Source: Anniella stebbinsi
Taxonomy: Eukaryota; Chordata; Lepidosauria; Squamata; Anniellidae
DNA length: 64,000 nt
Direction of reading: 5' to 3'
Assembly: GCA_029215795.1 (NCBI GenBank)
Contig: JARDYH010000003.1
Span: forward strand, 32,799,001-32,863,000
Shown: piece by piece, positions 22,548-35,029 of the stretch
Layout of the letters: the number at the start of each line of letters is the position of its first letter
Numbering within the stretch: position 1 is the first letter of the stretch
Made by a program: the position numbers and the translations under genes
Notes under the pieces: generated by a model
Databases searched by the model: none
Told to the model about the DNA's origin: nothing
The model's input: only the letters and a program-made list of their open reading frames with translations

Positions 22548-23414
22548 AACAGGCAGCCTCTCATGTATTTTAAAACAACAAAACAAACCAATAGCAACCA
22601 ATGACATTGATTTAATGTCTGAAGTTGATTTGACAAATGCCCTCATCAAGGCAAAAGAAGTGACAATGTTGGACTTGGAGCCCAGGTTTGCTCATCTCAG
22701 GTCAGCTACAAATACAATGGAAGTCTGGCGTGTCAAGGGTGGCCATATGGAAAGGAGGACTGGGTTCACTGCTCCTGCCCTCACTCAGAGATTTAACTTC
22801 TAGAGACCTAGGAGAGGTGACTGAAACCCAAGACTGGCAACACTACCAAAGATGGGCAACACACTAAATGTTAAAAGACAACACAACCAGGCCCGGCCCT
22901 ACCATAAGGCAGAATGAGGTGTCAGCCTCAGGCAGACAATTTAGTCTTTTAATTTATTTTTCTTGAAGTGATTATGGGATTTTTATGCCTTGGGTGTCCA
23001 GATCCCTTGGTTAGTCTTGTATGCACCTTGACTTTGGGGTGGGAGGAGGTGCCTTTTTCCACTCTGCCTCAGGCAGAAAACTGTCTTGGGCTGGAAACCT
23101 CCTGAAAGGGAAAATAAGGACAAAATAGGGGTAGTGATTGACCAGGAAAAGCTAACATCAAATGGAGGCTGCCCTTAGTGAGTGGGGAGAATGGGACCAT
23201 GCAAAACATAAAGCTGTAAGCGATCAAGGTTCACCATTCATATTCAGGATGTCTGGAAATACTCCTCACAAATCCCTAAAATGTCATTGCTAAGGTTCAT
23301 GGCCATTTCTCTTGTGATGAAAAAAAATACAATTCCTTCTAAAGTAAACAAAATATTTAGAACTTTTTTTGTCTTTCTACTTCCCTCCTCACGGCTACAG
23401 ATGGTTCATAATAC

Positions 23415-23606
23415 AGCACAACACCCTACCAAGGCCAGGCTTTGCATGCAGAAATTCCCAGGTTCAATCCTCGGCTTCTCCAAGTAGGGCAAGGAAAGAA
23501 TCCTGCCTGAAACCCTAGAGAACTGTTGCCAGTCAGTGTTGGCAATACTGGGCTAGATGGACCAAGGGTCTGGCTCTATATAAGGCAGTGCCCTATTTTC
23601 CCATGT
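23415..23606 (+). mobile_element. tRNA-derived SINE
   Basis: Contains ggctttgcatgcagaaattc, ggttcaatcctcgg (box B), gcctgaaaccctagagaact and gggctagatggaccaaggg. It is fairly complete apart from box A. Confidence 0.75.
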
Positions 23607-23974
23607 CCCTAAACATTGCTATGGCAAACACAAGTTGGTCCAAAGTAATTACTAGGATTTGTAGTATTCCATTGTCTCCCCTTAGAACATCCCTGCCGTA
23701 TGGACAGAGTAGTAGATTTCTCATAGAAAATAAGGGCATTCAAATATGGATACACTTTTGCAGAATTGATCAATAATGTTTTGGCTATGGCCCCATCCCC
23801 AGCATCTATACAATGGAAGTAGCCAAGAACTCATGCAGAAACTGTGCATGTGCTCATACTGGCTGATTTGCACACCAAGATAGCCCCCATGGGAGACACT
23901 GCGTGACCTTTTGGGAGAATCCCTCACAGAGTCAGTGGTGATATCTTCTGGAGTTACAGACTCACTCCTTCACT

Positions 23975-24341
23975 CAGGGGTGCTGAACCTCAGGCTTGGG
24001 GCCAAATCTGGCCCTTTTGGGGGTCCCAGTCTGACCTTCCAAGGTTTCCCATGAGGCCACACTCCTTCCTCTGTCCCCAGCCCCTTTCCCCTGACCAGCA
24101 ATCAACTGATGCGTTTCCTGGCTTTTGTGCAGCTCTTTCCCCATTCTAAAAGGTTGAAATGCCTCTCCTATGGCTTAGCTACTGGCAGTAAGTGCTTTTA
24201 AGCAAAAATATGCTGGTATTTGGGGGCATTTTGGCCCTGCCCCTTTTGCCTTCAGCCCCAACCACCACTGGACTGTGGCCCCCAAATGCCTCTCCAAAAG
24301 GGAATTCTGCCCTCAGGTTGGAAGAAGTTCTGTACCCTTGT
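23975..24341 (-). mobile_element. hAT-like MITE, CAGGGGTG family
   Basis: Starts caggggtgctgaacctcag and ends gttctgtacccttg. Internal sequence (ccattctaaaaggttgaaat, ggcttttgtgcagc) matches the 18.5-kb copy in reverse. No convincing target duplication is visible. Confidence 0.6.
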
Positions 24342-24504
24342 AATAACTGGTCAAGGCATATCCATTAAGCCACTCTACTGGCCCATTGTAACTTAATGCT
24401 CTCATAAGATCCCCATTACAAATCCTCCATGGAAGACTGGGGGCCTTCCATGACATGCAGCAGCATGTCCTAGGATCTCACTCTATGGTATGAAAGAACA
24501 CTCA

Positions 24505-25092
24505 GGCCCTTTCTACACCACGGGGTGTAGAGAGCCGGAGGGCGGGCGATCCCAGAAGTACCTGCTTCCAGGATCGTCGTGTTCAATTTATATCATGGCC
24601 ATGACATCCCGGGTTCCTCCTGGGCTGTTGGGCTGTCATGGGTGCCATTTTGGGCCCTGAGGAGAGCGCAGGAGCGTTCCTGCACTGAGGTAGGTTTTTT
24701 AAAAACACACACACACACACACCTGTGCAATTGGGGGGCCCTTCCCCTCACCATCCTGCCGATGGCGAACCTGCTCCCCCCACTATCCTGGTGATGGCAG
24801 ACTTGCTCCCTACTCCCCTGATGGGCACAGGGCAGCATGGTGCGGCTCCGTGCCCATTTTTGCTGTTGTGCTTACTTGCAAGTAAGTGCGGCAGCACCTG
24901 GGACAGGCTGCCACATCTTCCGCGGTCCCAGGAACTTCCCAGGGCCATGGAAGATTTGGGATTTTCCAGGGTTCCTTTTTCCCAGGAAAATCCTGTGGCC
25001 ACCCCTCACCCCCGGGAGTCCCTGTGCATCATTTGACTCACAGGGACCAGCCAGGGGTCATCCCAGGTGAAATGCCTGGTATAGAAATGGCC
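24505..25092. mobile_element. PIF/Harbinger-like MITE, 588 bp
   Basis: Ends ggccctttctacacc and tatagaaatggcc, flanked by TCA on both sides (24502-24504, 25093-25095). The family hairpin lies near the right end, so it is reversed relative to the copy at 15794. A (CA)n tract lies inside at 24704-24722. Confidence 0.7.
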
Positions 25093-25099
25093 TCAGAGA

Positions 25100-25424
25100 G
25101 GAAAAACTTCCTGCTGTATGTTGAAGTCATGGGGGAGCTGACATTTTGTATCATGTGTTTTATGCAAGGTGGGTGGCAAATATATACCAGAGATATGAAA
25201 TCATAAGTGAGACCTGTAATAAAATGTTGCAGTGCATCCTTATCCTCTGGCAGAAGTGTTCCTGCTCACAGTTCTAGCCAGTTCTAGCCAGTCTGCCAAG
25301 ATACTGGAAGCTGTCAAGGGCTCAAGCAGGCCATTTCAATTTCTTCTCCCCAGCTTTCAATCCCTTCTCCTGGGCAATAGAGACACAACAGTCCATGGCT
25401 ATTGAACATGTTCCATCCTCATTG

Positions 25425-25455
<31 letters not shown>

Positions 25456-26490
25456 TGTATAAGCAGTGTGCGTATACAAAATATTTTTGTACTTTTGCAA
25501 AACAAGTATGCTGATACACCTCCTTCTTGTTTCTCAGTAGCCCTGTTTTGCTCCAATCATGTCAGAACTTATTCTCTGAATTTACAAAGGGGGGATTCTG
25601 AGAATCATCTTTACGGGTCTTTGGTATGATCAGAAACAATTTCTTCGAACGGCAACACACCAGTCAGGTGAATCCATCCAGGAGAAAAGGGGAAAATGTA
25701 TGGATAGAAAAGTGGTCAAACATAAATGCCATGCAAGTGGAGAAACATCCTCTTCCATGACATATTAAACAATCAGAAGCCTTTTCTTGTTTATGACTTC
25801 CAAAGTTGTAGCTGCCACATGTAAACCAGGCAAAGGGGTACACATTACAGAAGGGAGTCTGTAACAACAGTGGAGTCAAATGGCTCAATATCTAACTGCT
25901 AGCATGACCAAGTGGCTCATACTTTGGGTTATGGTGCTGAAATGATCCAACACATTGTAGAGACAGATGTAGTTGCCATTTTTTGTTAGCAAACTCCATG
26001 ACCTGACAGACATCTGGTGGCTTTTGGATTGGATAGAAATTTCCTATTTTACTACTTCCATAGCAATTATCTGCCAATGAAGAACCAAGATTAAGAGCCT
26101 TCCCAGCATTATATACATTTAACCTCTTCTTTCATGGGCAAGGCCAAAGGATTAGCCCAGCAGAATTGGCAGTCCTATGAATTTGTTATAGAGGGCTGAT
26201 ATTACCATTAGGCAGAGTGAGGCAGCTGTCTCAGGCAGCAGATATGGGGTGAGGTGCAACTGGAGGCAAGGTGTTGGAAGACAGAATTATACAGACCATG
26301 TGGCCTGCTCTGTACCCTCCAAGCTAGCTTGTTGCTGTCAGGATGATACTGTGCCATCACCATTGTCAAAACAATATTCACCTGCCATCTTCTGTACATG
26401 AAATGGAGGCCACCATCTTGTCCTTTGCCCCAGCCAGCAAAATATCTTGGGCTGGCTCTGTTTGTACAGCAAGACTCCTATCACTAGAAA
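25100..26490. other. Unannotated intronic sequence
   Basis: Contains a (CT)n tract at 25425-25449 and an 11-bp tandem (agttctagccagttctagcc) near 25270. Otherwise nothing recognised. Confidence 0.5.
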
Positions 26491-26494
26491 GACT

Positions 26495-26709
26495 GGGCCT
26501 GTTCAGACAACAGACTAAGCCATGCTTAGGCTGCTTAGCCTTTTGCTGCAAATGGTTAGTGAGCATGTTTAAACCATGGTTAGGTAGCCACCATGGTTAG
26601 GAATGGTTCACATGACACACTAAGTAATGGTTCATATGACACACTGAGCCATAATGTTTAGTTCAAAATGCTTAACCACCGTAGCTGTCATCTGTCATCT
26701 GAACAGGGT
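26495..26709. mobile_element. Palindromic element with GGGCCTGTTCAG ends, copy 2
   Basis: Starts gggcctgttcagacaac and ends tcatctgaacagggtc, with the same ggttag/ctaacc interior as the copy at 36760. No clear target duplication is visible. Confidence 0.65.
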
Positions 26710-27188
26710 CAACAATTGTTCTTATGTTTGACAAAACAAATACCCCAACTCTAAGAACAAGGCCAGAATGATCTCCCTGTCCACCATAACAGTCAATTGC
26801 CCCTGATCCAACTTAGGAAGCTCCCCAACATGATGTCTATGACTCTGGAATTTGAGTTGCTGGGCACCATGTCACTTCATCTGACTTCTCTGGAGGTCTT
26901 TGGCTGGGCCAAAACAGACATATCCTGAATACTAATCTAGATAACAATTCCAGAGGCCTTTAAAGCTTGTTGCAAACTGTTTGAGTGTTTCTGCAAAGGA
27001 AACTATTTCAGCTGCAAGGGTGGGAAAGCTAACTAAAAGTTTATGATGGTGATGAGTAGAAAACTGTAATTCCCTAGGTTAAAACTTCCTGAATTGCTTC
27101 AGTAAGACCTTATTACTTTTTAATACGGTCATCTTTCATGGGTATTACTGCCCAATGTGGTTACTATTAGAAATTCAGAAGGGGTCTT

Positions 27189-27549
27189 AGGGTGGCCATG
27201 CATCTTACTTTACAAAGGACAATCTTCTGTTTGAAGAGCTGTCAGAGGACCACCCTCTATTTGAAAGCATCCTCTACTTGAAGGGCTGACCAGCCCAAGT
27301 CCAATGTAAAGACAAAGAATAATCAGGATGGAGAACTGGCAGGGGCCTTGAAATTGCCCATCCACAGTCAGCACCTGGACAGCAGACTGAGCAGGCACAC
27401 AGGTCACCTGGTTATGGTGGCATGTATTGTATTTCTATTTAAATTATAGCAATAATTTCTGAATGTTCATCTATACATGTACATTAACATATGCAAATAT
27501 AATGTGAATCACTGTTGTCTTTTTTGGGTGATGCATACAAGGCCACTCC
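27189..27549. mobile_element. hAT-like element with TAGGGTGGCC ends
   Basis: The left end agggtggccatgcatc and the right end gatgcatacaaggccactcc are imperfect inverted repeats. The inner segment 27345-27530 matches about 113-350, so this is a dispersed family. Confidence 0.5.
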
Positions 27550-27559
27550 AGGCTAAATT

Positions 27560-29520
27560 TAAATCTAAGGACTTAAAATGCACCCACCCCACCCCGCAAT
27601 AGAATCTGATCACTTTATCCACAGTGTAATGGTGATGTGCAACAGTCAAGCTACTACCTGGCTTGTGCCTGTGAGAATGCTTCTTCCTTCAACCCTGCCT
27701 ATTTGCTACCTACCACAAAAAAGATAAGAAGGTAGCAAAACAGAAGCAGTGTCCTACAGGCAAAGCAAGTGAGACAGAGAAGAGGAGAGCCAGGCCCCAT
27801 TTCTCCTTAAAGGTGATGGAAGAGGGAGCCATGAATGGAGAAAGGCATGTGGAGGTAGCACAGAAACATGGAATGTGGTTTCTCCTTACCCATAGGAGCA
27901 ACAGAAGCTGTCCTATTCCTCAGTTGGAAGAAAGAAAGAGGACTCAAGCTGAGGCGATAGGGATGAAAGAGGCAATTTTAAAAGAGGTGTGTGGGGACGA
28001 AACAGCAATAAAATGCCATCATACAAATGAAGTGGCTTCATTGAAGAGAAGAAGGGGGAAAAACCAACAGTGGTGAGAAGTAGTGAGATGGGGAAGGCTA
28101 CAGGTGTGATAATGAAACAAGGGGACAATGGAAAGGAGGCCGAAAGCATGGATGCAGGAGTGTAAAAAGCAAAACAAAAAAGAAAGAAAGAAAGGAATGT
28201 ATAAGCAACACGGAGATGGAAACAAAGCAAGAATGGGGAACAGATCACTTGATGAGAAAGAGAGGGAGAGAAAGGTTGAGAGAACGAAGACAGACCAATA
28301 AAAGGAGACCTGAAGAGAAATTTGGGGCACGGTCCTTTGTTTGCTAAGGCCCTGATTCAGAGGTCAACAAACTTTTTGGGTTGGAGAGCACATTTGGAAC
28401 TTTGTGAGTGTCATGGATGCTCTCACAAAATGCCATGGGGGTAGTCTTGCACATTCATAAAATGGCTGCTATGGTGGGCACGGCCAGTCACCATACACTC
28501 ATTTCCCAGAAGGCAAACTAAGGCTAGTTCTACGCTACTGCTTTATAGCAGTATTGAAGCGCACTGAGAACTGTTGGGACACATTCCACAGTCCATATAC
28601 TGCTTTCATAGTATTATTCCCTGCTTTTTATTCCACATTATCCGAAATACCACAATAAATGATATTGTGTGTCCTACAAGGAATGAATGTGCAAGTGTTA
28701 CAATGACGGGATCCTAATGATTTGACACAAGATCTAGATCCAGCCTAAGATAAAAGTAACTAGGCAGAGATGGGGTCTAAGCTCCGAGATACAAAACCAC
28801 ACTTTTGTACTCACATAAAAATGGTGCTGAAGGGCAACACTGTGTTTTGCATCAAGTCAGCCTCTAAGGTTTTTTTTTTAAAAAAGTTTTAATTTAAAAC
28901 AATCTTAAGAAATACAATAAAATAAAAACCAGGATGGCCAGGGAATTTCCTACAAGAATTATGAATCCTGTCAAGAATGATGTACACATAGGTTAGCTGA
29001 ATAATGATCACAGTTATCCATTTTTCAGTATATGTATTTAAGAAAAAACTGGCATGGGACTCTATTATAACTGTCCCTCGCCCCTTTCCTTCCCTCACGT
29101 CAAGTATGGCTGACTTTTTTTTTTAAAAAAAACTAGCACTAGTTTAAAGACTTTTCTGGTTAACTTCATTGGATTTTTAAAAAGCATTTCTTGACCTACT
29201 CTAATTCATTTTATATCTTTGAAGAAAAAGTATGAAGGGGGAAAATGACAGCAGAATTATTTGGTAAAGCATTTTTCCCCTTTGAAATGGGGACATTTAT
29301 TGAGCCAAACAACATCCTTTCCCAACGAATGCAGGCACCCAGAAGGCAGCCAACCGCACCAGAATGGTGCAGGCCAGGCCAGGCTGTTCCTGAAATAAGA
29401 TTATACCCCCCACTTCATTTGTTGATTTATTGGGCATGCAATTCAGAAAGAATGGCTTTCTTGGTCCATTTTCCTTTGGTCGTAATCTAAAATCACATAC
29501 AAATGCATGCACCTAGAGAA
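27560..29520. other. Mostly unannotated intronic sequence
   Basis: A purine-rich strand asymmetry runs from about 27720 to 28310 and gives long antisense ORFs. A hAT-like end (cagaggtcaacaaact) sits at about 28352. Beyond the MITE at 28522-28745 the sequence to 29520 is AT-rich and repeat-poor. Confidence 0.45.
28522..28745. mobile_element. Short PIF/Harbinger-like MITE, 224 bp
   Basis: Ends ggctagttctac and gatctagatccagcc are imperfect inverted repeats, flanked by TAA on both sides (28519-28521, 28746-28748). The interior is AT-rich without coding potential. Confidence 0.55.
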
Positions 29521-30036
29521 GAGGTCCACTTAAGGCTACATGAATCTGGAATGTGTATGAGATAGTTTGGGAAGCTGGAGAAGAAAGAAATAAACATCAA
29601 AAGAGAGAATTCAGGGTATCTTTAGAGATGTCAGAATGTTTTTGGTATCACCATGCAATCGTTCTGTGGCGGTGGTGTTGCTGCTGTTGCTACACTGCAG
29701 CTTCACATCTCTCTTGCCACGTTCCCCCCCCCCCTTTGAAGGCAGCCATTTGCAGTGCATTTTGGTACAACATTTACCTATCCATCACTCCATGCACAGT
29801 GGGAGTGTTGATCTTTGCTTTTCATTTTTGTACCCTATGTAACTCTTTTTCATCTTTGAGGACTCCCTATCTCACGGCGGCCATTTCATCTGAGCAGAAC
29901 AATTGCCACAATTCTCTAAAACTCTGCAAAATTTAAAGATTTGTTTATTTAAACCAAACCAAGGAACAAGTATTTAGAGGACTACCAAGCAACAGTTTTG
30001 AGTGCAGAGCCCAAAAGCTGTGATGATCTATAGCAG

Positions 30037-30145
30037 GGGTGCAAAACCTCAGGCCCAGGAGCTAAATCTAGCTCTCTGAGGGTCCCCAGAAAGTCACAAC
30101 CCTTTCCCTTGGCACAGCCCCCTTTATTTATTTATTTATTTATTT
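30037..30145 (+). mobile_element. hAT-like 5' end followed by (TTTA)n
   Basis: Reads caggggtgcaaaacctcagg and about 80 bases of family sequence, then a (TTTA)n tract and GTT repeats. It is truncated. Confidence 0.45.
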
Positions 30146-30395
30146 TTGTTGTTGTTGTTATTAATCTCTCTTTTCTCGCTTGTGGCAGTTTTTCTAGATG
30201 AACATGACAGGATTTGCCAAGTAGTGCTGTTTTTTATCTGATTCATTGGACATGTTTTAAGTAAGACTGCATTCTGGATGTTGGTGTGGATGTATTTCGG
30301 TAGGTCCAGTTTCTGAAGGTTTTCTGTAAAAAAAAATAATGGATGCGATGCCAGTGTGACTAACGGAATAATTGCAACTTTTTCCTGTTGCATAG

Positions 30396-30437
30396 TTGTT
30401 GTTGTTGTTGTTGTTGTTGTTGTTATTATTATTATTA
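30396..30437. repeat. (TTG)n(TTA)n microsatellite
   Basis: About nine TTG units followed by about four ATT units. A smaller GTT tract with TTTA repeats lies at 30122-30160. Confidence 0.9.
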
Positions 30438-31008
30438 AGCTAATGAGTCTTAATTGCTTATTTAAGACAAACCAACCACAAAGAACTTTGCATTACAACA
30501 GGAATAATTCACAACAATATATTGTTGCTTGGAAAATCCCCCTTCCATAGCTACTGCAATGATTGCAGCTAAGCTTAGAGGGAACAGGGAAGCCTGAGGG
30601 GCATTTGGCAGATGATGTCAACATTCCTGCTAATTAAAAAGTCCTGGGGCTTCAACCCTGAGAATCCTGCTACCACTATACCTCTGCCACCAAGTCCACC
30701 CAACCTGTACCTCTATGCCAGTCTTCTAAAATAAGTTCATCTTTCCCCCTTTCTTCAGACATTCCTAGACCTCTTTCAAGAACAATGGCAACCCCCCCCC
30801 CCCATGCCAAGTCTGCCACCTGCCTATATCAAATACAAAGAACTGGCCCCCAGACCAAAGGGCTTATCGTGTCCAGGGGCCATCTACCTTGACTGGGAGC
30901 AGTTTTCTGGGTTCTCAGATAGAAGACTTCCCCAGGCCTGCTCTTTGGCCCTTTCTACACCAGAGAATAATCCCGGGGTCACCCCTAGGTTGTCCCTGTG
31001 TGTCATAG

Positions 31009-31466
31009 CCCCCCTCTACAAGATTTCGGTTTGACGCCCGGTTCCCCGATTATGCGCATCTTCTCTCAATCGCTTTTACGCCTAATCCCTATACATGGGA
31101 GGCGTTGAAGCGCATTATGGGCTGTATGAAAGGCATTTTAAAGTTTTTGACATGCTGAGAATCACATGCAAATGTTGCTGAAAGTAATGTGCTTTGTCCC
31201 AGAGAAACTCCCCAAACAGGTTCCCTCCCTTTATTCTCCCCGCCCACCAGAATCTCCCGCCTTTGGTTTCCTAGGTTACCTGAAAGGAATGAGCTGATTA
31301 ACATGTTCGGCTACCTGTCTTCCCCCCTCCTTTGCAAGATTGCCATGACCTCCTCAGGAGTAAATGGCAATGTGTCTTGCACACACACACACATAAACAC
31401 CAAAACAGACAGAGGGATGCTGCTTCGTTCCTTCCCCCTCCACTTCCCAGCGAGCTCAACAATTGT

Positions 31467-31503
<37 letters not shown>

Positions 31504-32052
31504 CTCAGCTCAGGAACCCAGCAAGAAGCAAGGGGAAGTTATATCTGCTGATGGCTAATTATACACACATCCGCGCATCCTTCATACCCCCTTTACGTCT
31601 CATAAAACCACCTCCATCTGGCCCCGTGTCTCCATGTTAAAAATATTTCATCAGAGTACTTCAAAGAAACTTTATTTTTGGTTCACGTTGGGTCACCTCT
31701 TCTTGGAGTTTCTATCCAGAGAGACGGAGTACAAGGAGGAAGTTGCCAGGAGGAGAGAGGAAAGGAAACTAAACCACAAAGTGAGAGGTTTTCTCAGCGA
31801 AGGGGCAGTTCTATGCATGACATTACGACCACAGTCCAATCCCTGATCGTTGATGCGCCTCCTCAGAAATTTGTTTACACGGACATAAGGCACTCTTACT
31901 TCCGCCGTAAATTAAAACTCACTAATTAATGCGTATTTGAAAATGCGAATATTCGGAGAGAAAATGCGCCTGAGCCCCTGATTTGCGCTCCGCTCTTGTA
32001 GAGGTAAATTTCCTAATGCGCCTTGAAAGAGCTTTAAATCGCTCTTGTAGAG
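31009..32052 (+). mobile_element. Second copy of the CCTCTACAAG-ended element, longer interior
   Basis: The left arm from about 31009 (ccctctacaag, gattatgcgcat, aagcgcattatg) and the right arm from about 31880 to 32052 (tgatttgcgctccgctcttgtagagg, then cgctcttgtagagg) match the element at 708-1216. About 700 bases lie between the arms, including two (CA)n tracts. The copy sits in the loop of a hairpin belonging to the surrounding element at 30947-32419. Confidence 0.6.
31470..31500. repeat. (CA)n microsatellite
   Basis: About 15 CA units, inside the long interior of the element at 31009-32052. A shorter CA tract lies at 31380-31393. Confidence 0.9.
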
Positions 32053-32466
32053 GCACCCTAAATGACACACAGGGGAATCCAGGGGCAACCGGGGACAACC
32101 TGGTGATGACCCTGGGATTACCCCAAGATAGTGGAAACTGGGGATATCCCGGTTTTCCTGACATCCTGGGATGTGAAATGGGGGTGGGGAAGCAATTCCA
32201 CCATCCCCAGGATGGCGGGGGTGGGTGGGCGGCATGCGCAGGGGGTCCCTACCTTTTCTGCTGTGCTCCCGCTGCTCCCTGTGCCTTTAGAAAGAAAAAA
32301 ACAATCAACATGGCACCAACAATGGGCGCGACATCCCGGGATGTCACACTTCCTGTTTGGATGCCCAGGGAGTCTCACAGAAGCCCCCTCCCTCTGCACT
32401 CTTAGGTGTAGAAAGGGCCTTCGAGAGCGCTGTTTAAAGCAGAGATGCCAAAGCTTGGGCATTAGA

Positions 32467-32785
32467 TAGGCTGACTATCTGAAAAGGAGGACAGGGCTGA
32501 TATAACTTTAACAGTTGTAGAGGAAAGGGAATTTCAGCAGGTGTCATTTGTATGCAATTAGTTCCTGGTGAAATTCCCTCTTCATCACAACAGTTAAAGG
32601 TGCAGGCACTATACTAGAGTGACCATATACAAAAGAAGGCAGGGCTCTGCAACTTTAACTGTTGTGATGAAGAGGGAATATCACCAGGAACTAATTGCAT
32701 ACAAATGACCCTGGTTGAAATTCCCTTTTCTCTACAACTGTTAAAGTTATATGAGCCCTGTCCTCCTTTTCAGATGGTCAGCCTA
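32467..32785 (+). mobile_element. Palindromic hAT-like MITE, family A, copy 6
   Basis: Full-length copy in plus orientation, flanked by cattaga at 32460-32466 and 32786-32792. It sits 48 bases beyond the end of the larger composite element at 30947-32419. Confidence 0.88.
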
Positions 32786-33449
32786 CATTAGATATATACA
32801 GCATGAGCTTGCCTACTGAGCTATGGCCCTTCCCCAACCCCTGCTGCATATGAACAAGCAGCTAGTCGGGTATGCAGTGCGCCGGGCAATCACTTGCTGC
32901 TCTGAGGGAGGCGCCGTGCTGTATCTGGGCCTCTTGCAAAGAGACAACCACCACCCTGCCTTATTCCACAGCAATAAAGTGTGTTGTGTTCACAGGAAAT
33001 CTAAGGCCAGAACAGCAAGGAGTCTTAGAAAACAGGCTGGGTGTGCATGAGCAAAGCTGCGTGAGCCATCACACTAGTAGCAGGGATTTGGATTGGCAAA
33101 ACTGAGGTAGGTAGGGAAGCATTGCAGACTGCAAGACTGAAACAGCCGCTGTTGCTGCCAATTGAGGTGTGTGTATTGACACACCGCTGAGGGCTGCTTC
33201 CCATGAAAGGGATTCAAATGCGGAGTCTGAGACTGAGGTGCATCAGCGGAATTACATAGGGGCCTTGAGGTGGAAAACTCAGGCGGCAGAGCCAGGAGGT
33301 GAAGCATAGCAAAACGATCGCTGGCAGGAAAATATGGGGAACTGAGATGGAATAGCAGGGGTTCAAGGCAGGTCAGGGAAATGTCAGAGAAGAGAGAAAG
33401 GAGCCCTGCTTCATGCCTGCGTCTCTCTCTCTCTCTCTCTCTCTCCTGC

Positions 33450-34060
33450 TTGTGTCAATGCTTGGCTTTTGTGATTGTCAAAATTGCACTCAAACCCATG
33501 CGCCCGCTGCACTGCTTAGCTATAACAAGCTGCAAAGAGGAAGCAATAAGCTCGTTAATTTCCTCCAGGAAAGGTCTTTTGGCTGGGATTCTTCTCAACA
33601 CCAGCCTCCATTCAATTACTTGCCTTCACACCAGGGCAAATCCACAGGGATGTCTAACCTCTTGTGCATCACTCATGCTTACTCTTCACGGACTGTTCTC
33701 TCCACCCTCCGCCCCACATACGAGCCTCCAAGACCAATCCCTCTCTGGTAGTAATGACATGACAAAACCAATAACTGTGCCATGAAAGACAATAAAATTC
33801 ATTCCCATTTGCTTCCCAAGGCCTCGGCGAGCCAATCTCTTTCAGTTTCTGGATCTCTGTGAAAGGACGGCCAAATTAGTCCCTGGTTATGGAGATTTAA
33901 CCGGAGCTCAGAAATAACATTCATCAAAATTAATAGGTAGAGGCTGAGAGGGAAATGGCCATCAAAGACAAAGTTGGGCAGAAACAGACAACATGGGTGA
34001 TGCGAGTTTGCAGATTTCAGCTGCTTGACATACAAATGAGCAATTAAAAACTGAAAAGAT
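33450..34060. other. Repeat-free segment in intron 1; candidate conserved element
   Basis: Complex sequence without recognisable repeats, in contrast to the composite transposon block at 30947-32785. No splice-bounded open frame stands out. Confidence 0.25.
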
Positions 34061-34127
34061 CTCTTCCCAGCTGCCCAACTCAGAAAACTAGTCTCTGCTG
34101 CAGCAAGAATATGAACAGTCTGATCTA

Positions 34128-34200
34128 CTGTGAAATAAGCTTCATTGAGTTCAGTGGGACTTACTCCTGGGGAAGTGTGTATATGTCTGCAGCCTAAGTG
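34128..34200. repeat. Short dispersed repeat, copy
   Basis: Contains tgagttcagtgggacttact and gtctgcagcctaag, matching 3262-3350. It is followed by a long (GT)n tract at about 34208-34260. Confidence 0.5.
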
Positions 34201-34207
34201 ACTTAAA

Positions 34208-34208
34208 G

Positions 34209-34244
<36 letters not shown>

Positions 34245-34260
34245 GTGCGTGTGTGCGTGT
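34208..34260. repeat. (GT)n microsatellite with GC variants
   Basis: About 26 GT units with GC substitutions at the 3' side, followed by a G run. Confidence 0.9.
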
Positions 34261-34466
34261 GGAGGGGGGGGGAGAGTGATGGTTCTAATACATGTAAATG
34301 AAGGAGACCCAATGGGGAATCTAATCTAATAAGGTGAAGATTGATATGCTAGGGTGGATTTGGAACCGTTCGTTAAGATGAAGAGGAAAATAATATTTCT
34401 GAATGTCAGTACAGAAATGAAGCTCAGGACTGAAATCCCTTGCTCAGCCCAGCTAAGAGGAAGAAG

Positions 34467-34590
34467 ACTTCCCCAACCTGGTGCTTTTTGGATGCTTTGG
34501 AATATCACTTCCATCATTCCCAGCTTCCTGGGGAGGATGGGAATGGTAGTCTAACACATTTGGATGGCACCTGGTTGGGGGAGGCTGAAT
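34467..34590. mobile_element. Palindromic MITE, family B, copy
   Basis: Arms cttccccaacctggtgcttt and ggcacctggttgggggaggc around catcattcccagcttcc. Its chance ORF is not a gene. Confidence 0.75.
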
Positions 34591-35029
34591 TATAGTGCTT
34601 ATGAAGAAATGAGAACATTAAACCCTGATTTTGTCTGGATGAGTGTGTACTCAGCACTTCTGGATAATCACATGTAAGGGTATTTACTGCCTCCCTCCCC
34701 CCCCCCCAATATATTTTTTTCTTTTTTTCAGTTGGCTTCTTTCAGAATTCTTCAGCTGTTTTTATCTGAGGAAGAACCTATAGATTCATTTCAAATGTCA
34801 CTCTAACTTCACGCAAAATTTGGAAGGCAACTCTAAATGCAGGTGTTTCATGATTTTATTTACATAGAACCGATGTCTCTGCATGATATCGTTTTGCATG
34901 AAGCTGAGGTTTCTTTCCCTTGGATGAATTTGGAACATGAACCCATTTCAATCCAAGGACTGGGATTAGGTGAACTTTAACTGTTGGATGAAACACAAGA
35001 GAAACCAAGACTGAGGTAGTCACTCTAGT

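Larger units (their letters stand above)
30947..32419. mobile_element. PIF/Harbinger-like element (GGCC..TTCTACACC ends) carrying a nested insertion
   Basis: Ends ggccctttctacacc and ggtgtagaaagggcc form a 15-bp terminal inverted repeat. The possible 3-bp duplication is imperfect (ttt/ttc). A characteristic hairpin (ttgtccctgtgtgtcat with atgacacacagggg) is split by the element at 31009-32052. Related elements lie at 15794-16343 and 24505-25092. Confidence 0.65.

Noticed and set aside
31298..31501. Cys/Val-repeat ORFs (CVCVCV)
   Set aside because: Translations of (CA)n and (GT)n microsatellites.
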